From contig NZ_JACOGA010000001.1 in the NCBI RefSeq assembly GCF_014284175.1, positions 124,001-188,000 of the forward strand: a DNA stretch of 64,000 bases. The letters run 5' to 3'. The translations under genes and the position numbers were made by a program. The stretch comes from Affinundibacterium flavidum. GTDB lineage: Bacteria; Pseudomonadota; Gammaproteobacteria; Burkholderiales; Burkholderiaceae_D. The notes under the pieces were generated by a model, which made no database searches, had not been told where the DNA came from, and saw only the letters and a program-made list of their open reading frames with translations. This document shows positions 31,955 through 41,875 of the stretch, in pieces. Each line of letters begins with the position of its first letter. Within the stretch, counting starts at the first letter, position 1.

Positions 31955-34660
31955 TTAAAAACTATACTTAGCACTGATCTGCACAAAGCGTCCCAATTGA
32001 TTATGAAAAGCCGCATTAAAACCTTGTAAATAAGCGATCATGGAAGCGTCAAACGGTGCTTCTTTGTTTACTAGATTTTGCACGGTCAGGCTTAGATTGA
32101 GATCTTTGTTATAGCGATACGTCAGATAGGCATCAGTCGTTAGCCAAGGTTTAACCTGGCAATACGAAGGATTTTTTTCTTGATAAGTACAATTCGATTC
32201 TGGTGTCGCTTTTAAAGAATAACCGGCAACATAATTCCAATTAAAGCCCAAATTCACATTACCTTGTTCCCAGCCCAATCCAAAGCGTGCGCGGTTTTTT
32301 GGCGTCGTGTAATAACCGGCGTAGTCGACTTTTTCAACACTGGAATTCTCCGCTGATTTGTAGCTCAGTACTTTATTCAAATTGGCATTCAGGCGCAGTT
32401 TTCCGTATTCACCCATTCCTATTTCACCACGTGCGTCCATGTCGATGCCACGCACTTCGGTTTGCGCCAGGTTAGATGTGAGCAATAAAAGCTTATCGAT
32501 CACATTGGTGCCGGCATGCCGAATTACCAGATTTGGATAGGCGCTTTCGTGCTCTAACAAATATTTGGCACTGATTTGTGATACTTCATCGCGTCGCTGG
32601 ATTGCGTAGTAGTCCAGTGCAAGTGACCAACCAGGCGTTGGTTCGATGACTGTTCCGAATGTAAAGCTCTTGGATTTTTCTGCTTTCAAATTGGGATTCT
32701 GACCAATTTCATATTGCACGTAGCGATCACATTGCGGATTGTCTGTGCTCAGTGTTGGGCAAAACTTAGGATCTTGCACTTTCATATAACCGGCGATGGT
32801 GCCTGAATTCATTTCAGGCAAGGTTGGTGCGCGGAATCCATGTGCAAATGTCGAACGCAAAGCCCATTGCGGCAAGACTTTCCATTTGATGCCAAATTTC
32901 GGCGTAGTTGCTGCGCCAAAATCATTGTAGCGATCCACACGGGCGGCAGCGTTGAGTTCCAGTTCTTTTAATACGGGCGCAACGATTTCACCATATGCCG
33001 CGGCAACATGACGTTGACCAACGGAACCTGTAATCGAAAATAATTGGATCGCGCCAGAAGAAAATAAGTCGTCCGGAACTGAGCTAAATTTTTCTTGACG
33101 GAATTCGCCACCGACTGATACGCCAACACGACCACCAGGCAATTGCCACAGCTCTCGACTCGCTTTTACGTCAATTAAGGTGGTGCTGGTATCGGATACA
33201 TTACGCATGGCTGGATAGAGTCTAGCCATCAATCCAGCATCATTGGCTGCTGCATTACCCAATACGAAGTTCTTATTCACGTAGCCGTTTTTGTCGAGTA
33301 CCTCACCAGTCAGCACGGCATCTTGAATGTAACCACGGTAACGAATCGCCCCTTTTGCCTTGGCAACCATGACACCGATTTCAGTATCCCATTCACCGAG
33401 ATTGCCGCGCGCGCCCAAGGTTAGACGCGAGTTGTCATTGGCGGATTGAATCCGATTTTGAATATCGTCAAAGTTATAGCGGACAGCTGCAGGTTTATCT
33501 TTTAAAGGATTTTGCGGATGCCCGACTGGTAACACCAGATAGGCAATCGGTGAACCTGGGGCATTGCCGAATTCACCTTTGACATCGACTAGGTCATAGG
33601 TGTAAGCCGCGTACGCGGAGGTACCATAGCTGTAGGTATTGGCTGCATATTTCACTCGACTAAACGAGGCATCACTGAATAATTGCCAGTCTGCGCCCAG
33701 TGCCAAATTGGCCGTCGCATAGACCGCATCATTGGTCGAGGCCGAGACGACGTTGACGTTTTTTGTATTGTCTAATACGCAGCGACCATTTAAGGCTGGA
33801 GTCGCAGTGTCATTGACAGGCGTACAACCAGCTAAAGGCGCAATAAATGCGCCGCCATAATAGCCGCCCGTTTGGTAGACATTGCGATAGAAACTGGAGC
33901 GAGAGTCTGCCATGTTGAAACGACGGAAATCGGCATCCTTAGTACGTGGTCGTGCATTGGCTAAGACCGGGTCTTGTTCATGGTGACCATAATTGATCAT
34001 CCAGTTATAGCCATCCTTGACCATATTTCCTTGTCCCCAACTGATGCCAGCTGAGCGAGACTTTGCATCACGATAGCCGCTGGTACCGAGACTGCCATAG
34101 ACCTCTTTGCCTTGATAGTCTTTGCGTAAAATGATGTTGATGACGCCCGCGATAGCATCTGCACCATAAATCGCCGAAGCACCATCGAGCAAAGTTTCTA
34201 TACGTTCGATGGCATCCACGGGAATCGAATTTGTGTCGACGAAAGATGCAGTACCGAAGCCATAAGGCGCGGTGCGACGACCATTCACTAATACCAGCGT
34301 CGAACCAACACCCAAACCACGTAAAGAAATACCAGCAGCACCAAAGGCTTGCGTTGGCGGTCCTTCAGTGTTGTAACCGCCAGCATTTCCTGCTGGTATT
34401 GTGCGTAAGACGTCGGTCAAGGACACTGCGCCGCTACGGATGATTTCTTCTTTGGTGATGACTTGCACCGCGGAAGCAGTTTCTGCATCGACGCGCTTGA
34501 TTCGGCTACCGGTCACTTCTACGCGCTGGGCTGCGTTGTTGGTACCGTTATTGTTGACGCTATTGTTGATATTGTCACTTTGTTGCGCGCTGACTGGCAT
34601 CGCTGCGAAGCCAGAAAACAGTAGGGCGATAGCTTGTGCTATCGGACGTCGCTGTAGCAT
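31955..34660 (-). CDS. TonB-dependent outer-membrane receptor
   Basis: This 901-residue outer-membrane transporter has a signal peptide (cleavage near VSAQQ) and an Asn-rich low-complexity spacer. The TonB-box region is VEVTGSRIKRVDAET. The plug domain contains ITKEEIIRSG, SLRGLGVGSTLVLVNGRR, YGADAIAGVINIILRK. A 22-strand barrel ends in the usual aromatic residue (SAKYSF). The type with a long barrel and GSRIKR motif is common among receptors for peptides or carbohydrates in this group, so the substrate is open. The start follows AGGAG. A divergent M1 aminopeptidase gene lies 417 bases away, which fits a peptide-use theme. Confidence 0.93.
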   Translation of the reverse strand: MLQRRPIAQAIALLFSGFAAMPVSAQQSDNINNSVNNNGTNNAAQRVEVTGSRIKRVDAETASAVQVITKEEIIRSGAVSLTDVLRTIPAGNAGGYNTEGPPTQAFGAAGISLRGLGVGSTLVLVNGRRTAPYGFGTASFVDTNSIPVDAIERIETLLDGASAIYGADAIAGVINIILRKDYQGKEVYGSLGTSGYRDAKSRSAGISWGQGNMVKDGYNWMINYGHHEQDPVLANARPRTKDADFRRFNMADSRSSFYRNVYQTGGYYGGAFIAPLAGCTPVNDTATPALNGRCVLDNTKNVNVVSASTNDAVYATANLALGADWQLFSDASFSRVKYAANTYSYGTSAYAAYTYDLVDVKGEFGNAPGSPIAYLVLPVGHPQNPLKDKPAAVRYNFDDIQNRIQSANDNSRLTLGARGNLGEWDTEIGVMVAKAKGAIRYRGYIQDAVLTGEVLDKNGYVNKNFVLGNAAANDAGLMARLYPAMRNVSDTSTTLIDVKASRELWQLPGGRVGVSVGGEFRQEKFSSVPDDLFSSGAIQLFSITGSVGQRHVAAAYGEIVAPVLKELELNAAARVDRYNDFGAATTPKFGIKWKVLPQWALRSTFAHGFRAPTLPEMNSGTIAGYMKVQDPKFCPTLSTDNPQCDRYVQYEIGQNPNLKAEKSKSFTFGTVIEPTPGWSLALDYYAIQRRDEVSQISAKYLLEHESAYPNLVIRHAGTNVIDKLLLLTSNLAQTEVRGIDMDARGEIGMGEYGKLRLNANLNKVLSYKSAENSSVEKVDYAGYYTTPKNRARFGLGWEQGNVNLGFNWNYVAGYSLKATPESNCTYQEKNPSYCQVKPWLTTDAYLTYRYNKDLNLSLTVQNLVNKEAPFDASMIAYLQGFNAAFHNQLGRFVQISAKYSF

Positions 34661-35077
34661 GTTTACTCCTGATTATAATTTTCCCGGCCATCCGGTTCAG
34701 GGGCAGAGTGTGGTACTAGTCGTCAAGTTAAGCATGTCAAATTCTGCTGAATTTATATAAAACGGCTACCACATTTCTGAAATGTAAGATTTTGTTCACA
34801 TGTTCGGCCAGCGCTACCTACGGAATTTTGTAGGGCAGATGACAGAGTTGAAAACCAATTTTATGCAAAATAAAGATGTAATTCCCTTCATAATGCGGAA
34901 CTAATTTTGCCTTCTTAGAGACTAAGAATTAGCAATTAATGAATAGCTATAAAAAAAGGCTATAAAGAATGTGAAATTCTTTATCAATATAAAAATCAGA
35001 ACACATGCCAAGCGATGCAAACCACGACAAGTGCATCATGGCGTAAGTGTTATTAAGAACAGATGTGAGGGAAAGTA
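34661..35077. other. divergent intergenic region between TonB receptor and M1 aminopeptidase
   Basis: These 417 bases hold no gene. The right part is strongly A+T-rich and includes an eight-base inverted repeat TAAAGAAT-N5-ATTCTTTA (34963-34983) that could be an operator. No sigma-54 or riboswitch-like pattern was seen. Confidence 0.45.
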
Positions 35078-37774
35078 ATGAAACCAAGTTTGATTTCACT
35101 GGCAATTGCGACATTCATCAGCGGTAGTTTGCCAGCGACAACATGGGCTGCAGAAGACGTAGCCAAAGCAAAGCAGCATCAACATCAAGATGCAATATCA
35201 ATCGATTACAGCAAGATCACTACCCAATTGCCGCGTGGTGTTCGCCCTAGCCACTACGATATTGCCTTAACGCCGAATGCGCAGGCAGCCAGTTTTTCGG
35301 GCAAAGCTGCAATCACTTTATCGCTACTGCAAGCGAGCGATAGCATTACTTTAAATGCGACCGATCTTAGTTTTAAAAGAGTACGCTTGATTGATCTGAA
35401 AACCAAAGCGCAATTCGATGACGCCAAAGTTACCGTCAATAAAGAAGCTCAAACCGCGAGTTTTCACTTTTCCAAAGCATTGAAGAAAGGCGAATACAAA
35501 CTAGAGTTGGAGTATGACGGCGTGATCGGAACCCAGGCCGTGGGTTTGTTCTCGCTCGACTACGATAGCGCAGATGGCAAGCAAAGAGCTTTGTATACCC
35601 AATTTGAAAATTCCGACGCGCGACGTGTGATTCCATCGTGGGATGAACCAATTTTCAAAGCGACATTTAATCTCGAAGTGACGGTGCCCAGCAAGCAAAT
35701 GGCGGTGAGCAATATGCCGGTGCTATCCAAGACGGAGTTGGGGAATGGTACTAGTCTGGTGAAGTTTGGAACCTCTCCCAAGATGTCGACTTATTTGTTG
35801 TTCTTGAGTGTCGGCGATTTTGAACGCGCGACAGTTATGGCAGAAGGCACAGAAATTGGCGTGATTGCTAAGCGCGGCAGCCTTGATCAGGCGCGGTACG
35901 TGCTAGAAGAATCAAAAGGCATATTGCGTGAATTTAACGATTACTTTGGCACGCGCTATCCTTTGCCGAAATTAGACAATGTGGCAGCACCAGGTACTAG
36001 TCAATTTTTTAGCGCCATGGAAAACTGGGGCGCGATTTTCACATTTGAAAGCTCGATCTTATTAGACCCCGCCATTTCCACACATGCGAACAAGCAACTC
36101 GCGTTTGTCACCGCTGCGCATGAAACTGCACATCAATGGTTTGGTGATTTGGTGACGATGCAATGGTGGGATGATTTGTGGCTCAACGAAGGATTTGCCT
36201 CATGGATGGAAAACCGTACCATGATGCGCCTGCATCCAGAATGGTTACCAGAATTTAATGCGATTGCCGTGCGTGAACAAGCGATCGCGCGCGATGCTTT
36301 AGCGACCACGCATCCGGTGGTGCAAAAGATTCGCACGGTAGATCAGGCCAGTCAGGCATTCGATACCATCACCTATCAAAAAGGTGAAGCAGTGATTCGT
36401 ATGCTGGAAAACTATGTTGGTGCAGATGCATGGCGTGATGCCGTGCGTGCCTACATGAAAAAGCATGCCTATAGCAGCACTCAATCACGTGATTTGTGGG
36501 TACAAGTTGAAAAAGCCGCGCGCAAGCCTATCGTCGCGATTGCCAAAGATTTTACCGAACAGCCTGGCGTACCATTGATTTACGTCGATGATGTGGCTTG
36601 TAAAAATGGGCAATCTATCGTCAGCTTGCGTCAAGGTGAGTTTTCAAAAGATATCGCTGGCAAAAAACCATTGCATTGGCGCGTTCCAGTGGTGGCACAA
36701 ATCGCAGGTACGAAAGTTGTCGCTAACACTTTAGTGGTAAATGGAAAAGGTAGTTTGCAATTACCTGCCTGTGGTACGGTAGTCGTGAATGCCGGGCAAG
36801 TCGGGTACTACCGCACACTATATGCTCCAAAAGTTCTTGCGCAATTAACTCAAAATTTTGGACAGGTCGCAGCCATTGATCAGGTCGGCATTTTGTCAGA
36901 TAACTGGTCCATGGGTTTAGCAGGACAACAGCCGATCACGGCTTATCTTGATCTGGTAAAAGCAACGCCATCGCAAGCGAGTGTGCAAGTGTGGGGAGAT
37001 ATTGCCGACGTGTTCGTGACCCTGCATGGGTATCTGAAAGGTGATCCGCAACGTCAACAAGCATTTACGCATTTCGCGTTGCAACGCCTATCGCCACTGA
37101 TGCAAGAATTAGGCTGGCAGGCAAAAGCAGGTGAGGCCGATTATGTTGCTAACTTCCGTTCTAATTTAATTGGCGTATTAGGTGCGTTGGGTGAACCAGG
37201 TGTATTGGCTGAAGCAAAGCGTCGCTTCGAAGTGATGGATACTGATCCAAACGCAGCACCTGCCGCTTTGCGGTTGCTCATTTTGAGTATTGTGGCAGGT
37301 AATGCGGACCAAAAAACATGGGATGCACTACACGCCAAAGCGCATGCGGAAAAATCATCCTTAGTGCGTCAAAGTTTGTATACCTTATTAGCTTCGACAA
37401 ACGACAAAGCACTTGCACAACAGGCCTTAGATCTGGCATTGACTGACGAGCCAGGCTTAACCAATAGTGCTGCGATGATAAGACAAGTGTCAGCCAATCA
37501 TGCCGATTTGGCGTTTGATTTCGCTGTGGCGAATATGGATAAGGTGAACGAGCGCGTGGACGGAACTTCGCGCAGTCGATTCTTCCCAGCATTAGCGAGT
37601 GCGTCGTCCGATTCTAAAATGATCGCCAAGTTGAACGCCTACGCAAATGCACATCTAGACCCAAGTGCACGGCGTGAACTCGAAACGGTGATCGCAGGAA
37701 TTAGCTATCGCATCAAGGTCAAACAAGAACGCGTGCCAGCGATTCGGGCTTGGTTGGATAGTCAAGCGAAATAG
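35078..37774 (+). CDS. M1-family zinc aminopeptidase, exported
   Basis: This 898-residue metallopeptidase removes N-terminal residues from peptides. It has a signal peptide (cleavage near TWAAE), an N-terminal beta domain, and the substrate-recognition motif SAMEN at the position of the canonical GAMEN. The zinc site is HETAHQWFG near residue 348 with the third ligand in NEGFASW about 18 residues later. A helical ERAP1-type C-terminal domain (about 540-890) ends it. The start follows GAGGGAAAG. The signal peptide implies periplasmic or extracellular action, unlike cytosolic PepN. A strong terminator lies 17 bases after the stop. Confidence 0.93.
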   Translation: MKPSLISLAIATFISGSLPATTWAAEDVAKAKQHQHQDAISIDYSKITTQLPRGVRPSHYDIALTPNAQAASFSGKAAITLSLLQASDSITLNATDLSFKRVRLIDLKTKAQFDDAKVTVNKEAQTASFHFSKALKKGEYKLELEYDGVIGTQAVGLFSLDYDSADGKQRALYTQFENSDARRVIPSWDEPIFKATFNLEVTVPSKQMAVSNMPVLSKTELGNGTSLVKFGTSPKMSTYLLFLSVGDFERATVMAEGTEIGVIAKRGSLDQARYVLEESKGILREFNDYFGTRYPLPKLDNVAAPGTSQFFSAMENWGAIFTFESSILLDPAISTHANKQLAFVTAAHETAHQWFGDLVTMQWWDDLWLNEGFASWMENRTMMRLHPEWLPEFNAIAVREQAIARDALATTHPVVQKIRTVDQASQAFDTITYQKGEAVIRMLENYVGADAWRDAVRAYMKKHAYSSTQSRDLWVQVEKAARKPIVAIAKDFTEQPGVPLIYVDDVACKNGQSIVSLRQGEFSKDIAGKKPLHWRVPVVAQIAGTKVVANTLVVNGKGSLQLPACGTVVVNAGQVGYYRTLYAPKVLAQLTQNFGQVAAIDQVGILSDNWSMGLAGQQPITAYLDLVKATPSQASVQVWGDIADVFVTLHGYLKGDPQRQQAFTHFALQRLSPLMQELGWQAKAGEADYVANFRSNLIGVLGALGEPGVLAEAKRRFEVMDTDPNAAPAALRLLILSIVAGNADQKTWDALHAKAHAEKSSLVRQSLYTLLASTNDKALAQQALDLALTDEPGLTNSAAMIRQVSANHADLAFDFAVANMDKVNERVDGTSRSRFFPALASASSDSKMIAKLNAYANAHLDPSARRELETVIAGISYRIKVKQERVPAIRAWLDSQAK

Positions 37775-37790
37775 ATTGTTGTACATCGAT

Positions 37791-37830
37791 AAAAAAGCCG
37801 TTGCAGTGTGATTCTGCAACGGCTTTTTTT
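37791..37830 (+). terminator. strong rho-independent terminator of the M1 aminopeptidase gene
   Basis: AAAAAGCCGTTGCAG and CTGCAACGGCTTTTTTT form a ten-pair GC-containing stem, extended by A-T pairs, with a seven-base loop and a run of seven T residues. Confidence 0.92.
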
Positions 37831-37831
37831 G

Positions 37832-37847
37832 TGTGCGAATTCGCACG
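37832..37847. promoter_or_regulatory. enhancer-like palindrome, upstream site 1
   Basis: TGTGCGAATTCGCACG contains the perfect 14-base palindrome GTGCGAATTCGCAC. It ends 160 bases before the -24 element of the sigma-54 promoter, a usual distance for an NtrC-type activator site. Confidence 0.65.
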
Positions 37848-37871
37848 AAAAGTAGCTGCTGTTTGAAAATC

Positions 37872-37887
37872 TGTGCTGATACGCACG
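37872..37887. promoter_or_regulatory. enhancer-like palindrome, upstream site 2
   Basis: TGTGCTGATACGCACG shares the outer TGTGC...GCACG arms with site 1, exactly 40 bases further on (near four helical turns) and 120 bases before the -24 element. Confidence 0.6.
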
Positions 37888-38006
37888 GCTTTCACTGACT
37901 GACATAATTCTGACGATGTTTCTATTTTTCTTAATGCTTTGATTTATATAGAAATTTGATTTTGAATTTGGCTTGAAACCAACTTGAAACTAGCTTGGAA
38001 CTGAGC

Positions 38007-38022
38007 TGGCATACGAATTGCA
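38007..38022 (+). promoter_or_regulatory. sigma-54 promoter of the serine hydrolase / ABC exporter operon
   Basis: TGGCATA-CGAA-TTGCA matches the -24/-12 consensus TGGCAYR-N4-TTGCW at every defined position, with the required ten bases between GG and GC. Three 11-base repeats (CTTGAAAC, CTTGAAAC, CTTGGAAC; 37971-38003) lie directly upstream in helical phase. The operon ends with an NtrC-family activator, its likely partner. Confidence 0.8.
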
Positions 38023-38096
38023 CTTAGATGCGAGGTCACTATTGAATAACAAAATTCAAAGTGAGTCTACAACGTCATTGATGAGGAAAATTCGAT

Positions 38097-39635
38097 ATGC
38101 TGAAACAGGTCATAATTTTGTGTGCACTCCTAAGTAGTCAAGTCGCTTTACCTACGCAGGCGCAGCCATTGAGCCAATCCGGGCAAGTGGAGAAAGCAGC
38201 GCAAGCAGAGCAGGCAGCGCAAACAGCTAATCCAGATTTACCAGCCGAGGATAAGACGACTAAGCCTATATTGGCTTTGCTTAGTGCATTTAACTCTGCT
38301 CAGGCCGATCAAATTAAGCAATTCATTCGTGAATATACGGATAAAGATTTTCAGAGTGCGATGCCGATTGCCGAGCATGTAGCGCAATTTCAAAGTGTGG
38401 CACGACAATATGGAAAATTTCATTTTATTGCACTTAAAAGTGTTCCTAAGAAAGGCAATGTCACGATTAAACTCTTGCAGGTGAAAGACAGTGCCTATGG
38501 TGATTATCATGAAATAACACTGATTTTCAATGATGACGCGGCGCCTCGTTTTGTCGATATACGCCCGCGTTTGATGAAGGCAGCGCCCGAAAATGCTGCC
38601 AACAATGCTGCAAATGCGGAAGAATCCAAGTTGATACAGCAGTCACTGCAATTGGTGAAAATAGGCTGCGAGAAAGATATCTTTTCCGGCAGCGTGATGC
38701 TGGCAAAAGACGAGAGAGTGCTATTGAAAACCGCTTGCGGCGAGGCATCCAAGCGTTATCATGTCGCGAACAATATCGACACTAAATTCAATCTAGGTTC
38801 AATGAACAAGATGTTTACAGCGATAGCGATTGCGCAATTGATGGAACAGGGGAAATTAAATTATCAGGACACGATAGATCAATGGGTTGATAGTAGTTGG
38901 TTACCAAAGAAAATCACATCACAAATTAAGCTTCACCATTTACTCACACACACTTCTGGCTTAGAAAGTTTCTTTAACACGACTTTTGAAAAATCGGCGC
39001 AAGGTCAGTATCGCGAAGTCGATGATCTAAAACCTTTGATCAAAGATGAAAGTTTGCGTTTTCAACCCGGCTCAGATTTCTTGTATAGCAATACTGGTAT
39101 GCATCTGCTGGGTGTAGTGATAGAAAAGGTTAGTGGACAAAATTATTCCGACTATATCCGTCAGCATATTTATTTACCAGCTGGAATGCTCAATAGCGAT
39201 AACTATGCGATTGATGAACCGATTGAAAATTTGGCGATAGGCTATATGCCTGCGTTTTCAGGGAAATTTCCCTGGATAGAAAATACCTACAAATACTCTA
39301 TGCGCGGTGGCCCGGCTGGCGGCGGCTATTCCACTGCGCCCGATCTTTTTGCGTTCGTGCAAGCCTTAAAGCAAACGAAGTTACTGAAACCCGAGACTTT
39401 GCAAACGCTCTGGACGGATCACAATGGGCATCGCTATGGTTATGGTTTCTTGGTGAAAAATGCGAGTACGGGCAAGGTCGTTGGACACGGCGGTGCTATA
39501 GACGGTGTGAGTGCAGAGTTAGAAATGCATTTGGATAGAGGTTACACCTTGATTGCCTTATCAAATTATGATTATGGCGCACTGCATTTGACGCGTAAGA
39601 TTTCACAACTGATACAAAAAATGCCTAAAGCCTGA
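38097..39635 (+). CDS. exported serine hydrolase of the beta-lactamase (class C / S12) family
   Basis: This 512-residue periplasmic protein has a signal peptide (cleavage near TQAQ), an Ala/Gln-rich spacer, a small alpha+beta domain (about 55-160) that looks like the DUF3887 or SnoaL type, and a beta-lactamase-fold domain (about 185-505). The catalytic motifs are SMNK near residue 235 (SxxK), YSN near 330 (YxN) and HGG near 464. The family includes D-aminopeptidases, esterases and PBP-like enzymes, so lactamase activity is not implied. AGGAAAA precedes the ATG by eight bases. It is the first gene after the sigma-54 promoter, followed 34 bases later by the exporter genes. Confidence 0.9.
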   Translation: MLKQVIILCALLSSQVALPTQAQPLSQSGQVEKAAQAEQAAQTANPDLPAEDKTTKPILALLSAFNSAQADQIKQFIREYTDKDFQSAMPIAEHVAQFQSVARQYGKFHFIALKSVPKKGNVTIKLLQVKDSAYGDYHEITLIFNDDAAPRFVDIRPRLMKAAPENAANNAANAEESKLIQQSLQLVKIGCEKDIFSGSVMLAKDERVLLKTACGEASKRYHVANNIDTKFNLGSMNKMFTAIAIAQLMEQGKLNYQDTIDQWVDSSWLPKKITSQIKLHHLLTHTSGLESFFNTTFEKSAQGQYREVDDLKPLIKDESLRFQPGSDFLYSNTGMHLLGVVIEKVSGQNYSDYIRQHIYLPAGMLNSDNYAIDEPIENLAIGYMPAFSGKFPWIENTYKYSMRGGPAGGGYSTAPDLFAFVQALKQTKLLKPETLQTLWTDHNGHRYGYGFLVKNASTGKVVGHGGAIDGVSAELEMHLDRGYTLIALSNYDYGALHLTRKISQLIQKMPKA

Positions 39636-39669
39636 TGAAGCACTCTGTGACTTCTATCAGATCAAAAAT

Positions 39670-40932
39670 ATGACTATGGATCAAAGCCTCAGTGCAGCGA
39701 CCTTGAAGTCACGTACGCGAAAAAAATGGCTGTTAGGTGTTTTTGCATGCTTTGTTTTTGCAAATTTGATCTATGCGCTCAACTGGTGGATGAGCCCTAG
39801 CGTCAATCTGGGCGAATTACGACTATCGACTGTGCGCATGGGGGCGATAGAAAATACGTTTAATGCCTCGGGAGTCGTCGTGCCAGTGCGTGAAGAACAA
39901 TTGTCTAGCCCTAGTCAATCACGTATCAGTAAAGTTGTTGCCAGAGTAGGACAAAGCGTGCACGCAGGTGATTTATTGATGGTGTTGGATGACAAGACAA
40001 TACGACTAGCGATTGATAATTTGCGCGAACAAATTGCCCAGCAAGCGATACGTGCGCAAGTCCTGCAGTTAGAGATGGAAACTAATCTCAAAAAAATTGC
40101 CAGTGAAATTGAATTACTGGAATTGGATTTACAAAGCAATACGGTCAAGTTGGCGCGTCATCAAAAATTGGGACCGATAGGCATAACTTCCGCCGTTGAT
40201 TTACAAGCGGCAGAATTGGCCGTTAAGCGCAATCAAGTGCAATTGCGCCAGCACAAAGACATGTTGAATGATGTACGCAAGACCGCGCACAGTAATATCG
40301 AAGCTACGATCTTGCAAAAGTCTATTTTTCAAAGGCAAATGGAATTGCAGTTGAAGTATTTAGATCAGACGCAGGTGAAAGCGCCGTTTGATGGCTTGTT
40401 GAATTGGATGTTGGCGGAAGAAGGTGCCAGCGTGAATTTGGGACAATTGGTCGCTAAAGTATCGGAGGCTCATAACTTTAAAGTTGAAGCGACGGTGTCG
40501 GATTTTTATGCCCGTTACCTTAACGTTGGGCAAAAAGTCCGCGTTGAATATAGTGGGAAAAAATTTGATGGCATGCTGCAGACGATCTTACCTGAGATGC
40601 AAAACGGCACCGTAAAATGTTGGATTAATTTGGTACAAGCAGATCATCCATTACTCAAACATCAATTGCGGGTTGAAGTGAACATCATTACCGAACAAAA
40701 AAATCAGAGCCTCATAGTCGATGCCGGACCAGCAATCAATGGTAAAGGCAGGCAAGAAGTTTTCTTGCTAGAAGCAGGGAAATCTGGCCTAGCTATCCGG
40801 CGTAGCGTCGACATCGGTGCACTCGATACTAGCATCGCCGAGATCCGCAGTGGCGCAAGAGTGGGTGATCAGTTAATTATTTCAGATACCAGTCGGTTTA
40901 AGCATTTGGCTAGTATTCGTATTCGAGAGTAG
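39670..40932 (+). CDS. membrane fusion protein of an ABC exporter (HlyD/MacA type)
   Basis: This 420-residue periplasmic adaptor is anchored by one helix (about residues 20-38). A lipoyl-type half (VGQSVHAGDLLMVLDD), a long coiled coil (about 105-230), the second lipoyl half (VKAPFDGLLNW) and beta-barrel and membrane-proximal domains follow. It should link the MacB-like permeases encoded downstream to an outer-membrane factor, which is not encoded here. Two start codons (39670, 39676) are possible. A 276-base gap with a dispersed repeat separates it from the ATPase gene. Confidence 0.88.
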   Translation: MTMDQSLSAATLKSRTRKKWLLGVFACFVFANLIYALNWWMSPSVNLGELRLSTVRMGAIENTFNASGVVVPVREEQLSSPSQSRISKVVARVGQSVHAGDLLMVLDDKTIRLAIDNLREQIAQQAIRAQVLQLEMETNLKKIASEIELLELDLQSNTVKLARHQKLGPIGITSAVDLQAAELAVKRNQVQLRQHKDMLNDVRKTAHSNIEATILQKSIFQRQMELQLKYLDQTQVKAPFDGLLNWMLAEEGASVNLGQLVAKVSEAHNFKVEATVSDFYARYLNVGQKVRVEYSGKKFDGMLQTILPEMQNGTVKCWINLVQADHPLLKHQLRVEVNIITEQKNQSLIVDAGPAINGKGRQEVFLLEAGKSGLAIRRSVDIGALDTSIAEIRSGARVGDQLIISDTSRFKHLASIRIRE

Positions 40933-41074
40933 ATGCAATTCAAAAAGAAATTTACAGCAGATCAACAAGTAACAAAACAGGACATACACAAAACAGACGC
41001 TGGCGATGTTGTGTTCTCTTGGATGGCGCGTTAAAGAGGTGAGCCGTATTGGCCTCAAGAATAAATGGAGTCAG

Positions 41075-41141
41075 GTAGGGTGCGCCGTGCGCACCGAAGA
41101 AAGCAAAGAAAACCATGTGTGGTGCGCGCGGCGCACCCTAC
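41075..41141. repeat. GC-rich inverted repeat inserted within the exporter operon
   Basis: GTAGGGTGCGCCGTGCGCACC (41075-41095) is the inverse of the block at 41121-41141, with one mismatch. The two are separated by 25 A-rich bases. This type is a common dispersed extragenic palindrome. Confidence 0.75.
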
Positions 41142-41208
41142 GCAATGAAGCTCTACTCAGTGCAATTTTGTAGAAGCCCTAAATAGAAAAGAAAGCGAAG
41201 CCTTAGTG

Positions 41209-41871
41209 ATGATTAAACTCAACAATGTGAGTAAAACTTATCAGACCGATACGATAGAAACTCTGGCGCTCAAAGATATTAATCTACATATCCAGAAATC
41301 GGAATTTGTGGCGGTGATGGGGCCTAGTGGTTGCGGTAAGAGTACTTTGCTGAATTTGATCGGGCTATTAGATCGCCCGGATCAAGGCACATTAGAAATC
41401 AACGGTACAACACCAGCGAGTTGGCGTGATAAAGATGTAGCGCAACTCAGAAATCAAAGCTTTGGTTTTATCTTTCAAAGCTTTCATCTGATTAATGATC
41501 TGCGCGTAATTGATAACGTGGAATTACCTTTGCTGTACCGTAGTTGCAGCGGCAAACAACGACGTCAGTTAGCGGAGCAAGCTCTGGCTAGCGTTGGTTT
41601 GTCGGCGCGCAAAGATCATTATCCCAATCAATTATCGGGCGGTCAGCAACAACGAGTCGCCATCGCCCGTGCTATGGTCGGACAGCCACAAGTCTTGTTG
41701 GCCGATGAACCTACAGGAAATCTCGATAGCCAAATGGGGGCAGAAGTCATCGACATTTTGCTCAAACTTAATCAAGCAGGCACGACCGTAGTCATGGTCA
41801 CGCACGATGAACGTCAAGCCAAGCAAGCGGCGCGTATTGTGCGCGTGTTTGATGGTCAATTGGTCGCGTGA
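41209..41871 (+). CDS. ABC transporter ATPase (MacB/LolD family)
   Basis: This 220-residue cytosolic ATPase has the Walker A GPSGCGKST (about residues 38-46), the Q-loop FIFQSFHLI, the signature LSGGQQQRVAIARA, Walker B LLADEPTGNLDS and the switch histidine in VTHDE. The LNDLRV-like segment after the Q-loop and the short length place it in the lipoprotein/macrolide/peptide exporter group. ATG at 41209 is preferred over the GTG one codon before. Its stop lies four bases before the first permease gene. Confidence 0.93.
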   Translation: MIKLNNVSKTYQTDTIETLALKDINLHIQKSEFVAVMGPSGCGKSTLLNLIGLLDRPDQGTLEINGTTPASWRDKDVAQLRNQSFGFIFQSFHLINDLRVIDNVELPLLYRSCSGKQRRQLAEQALASVGLSARKDHYPNQLSGGQQQRVAIARAMVGQPQVLLADEPTGNLDSQMGAEVIDILLKLNQAGTTVVMVTHDERQAKQAARIVRVFDGQLVA

Positions 41872-41875
41872 TCTT

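Noticed and set aside
38097..39635. Calling the serine hydrolase a class C beta-lactamase
   Set aside because: The motifs fit the wider S12 family; an extra N-terminal domain and operon context argue against a dedicated antibiotic-hydrolysing enzyme.
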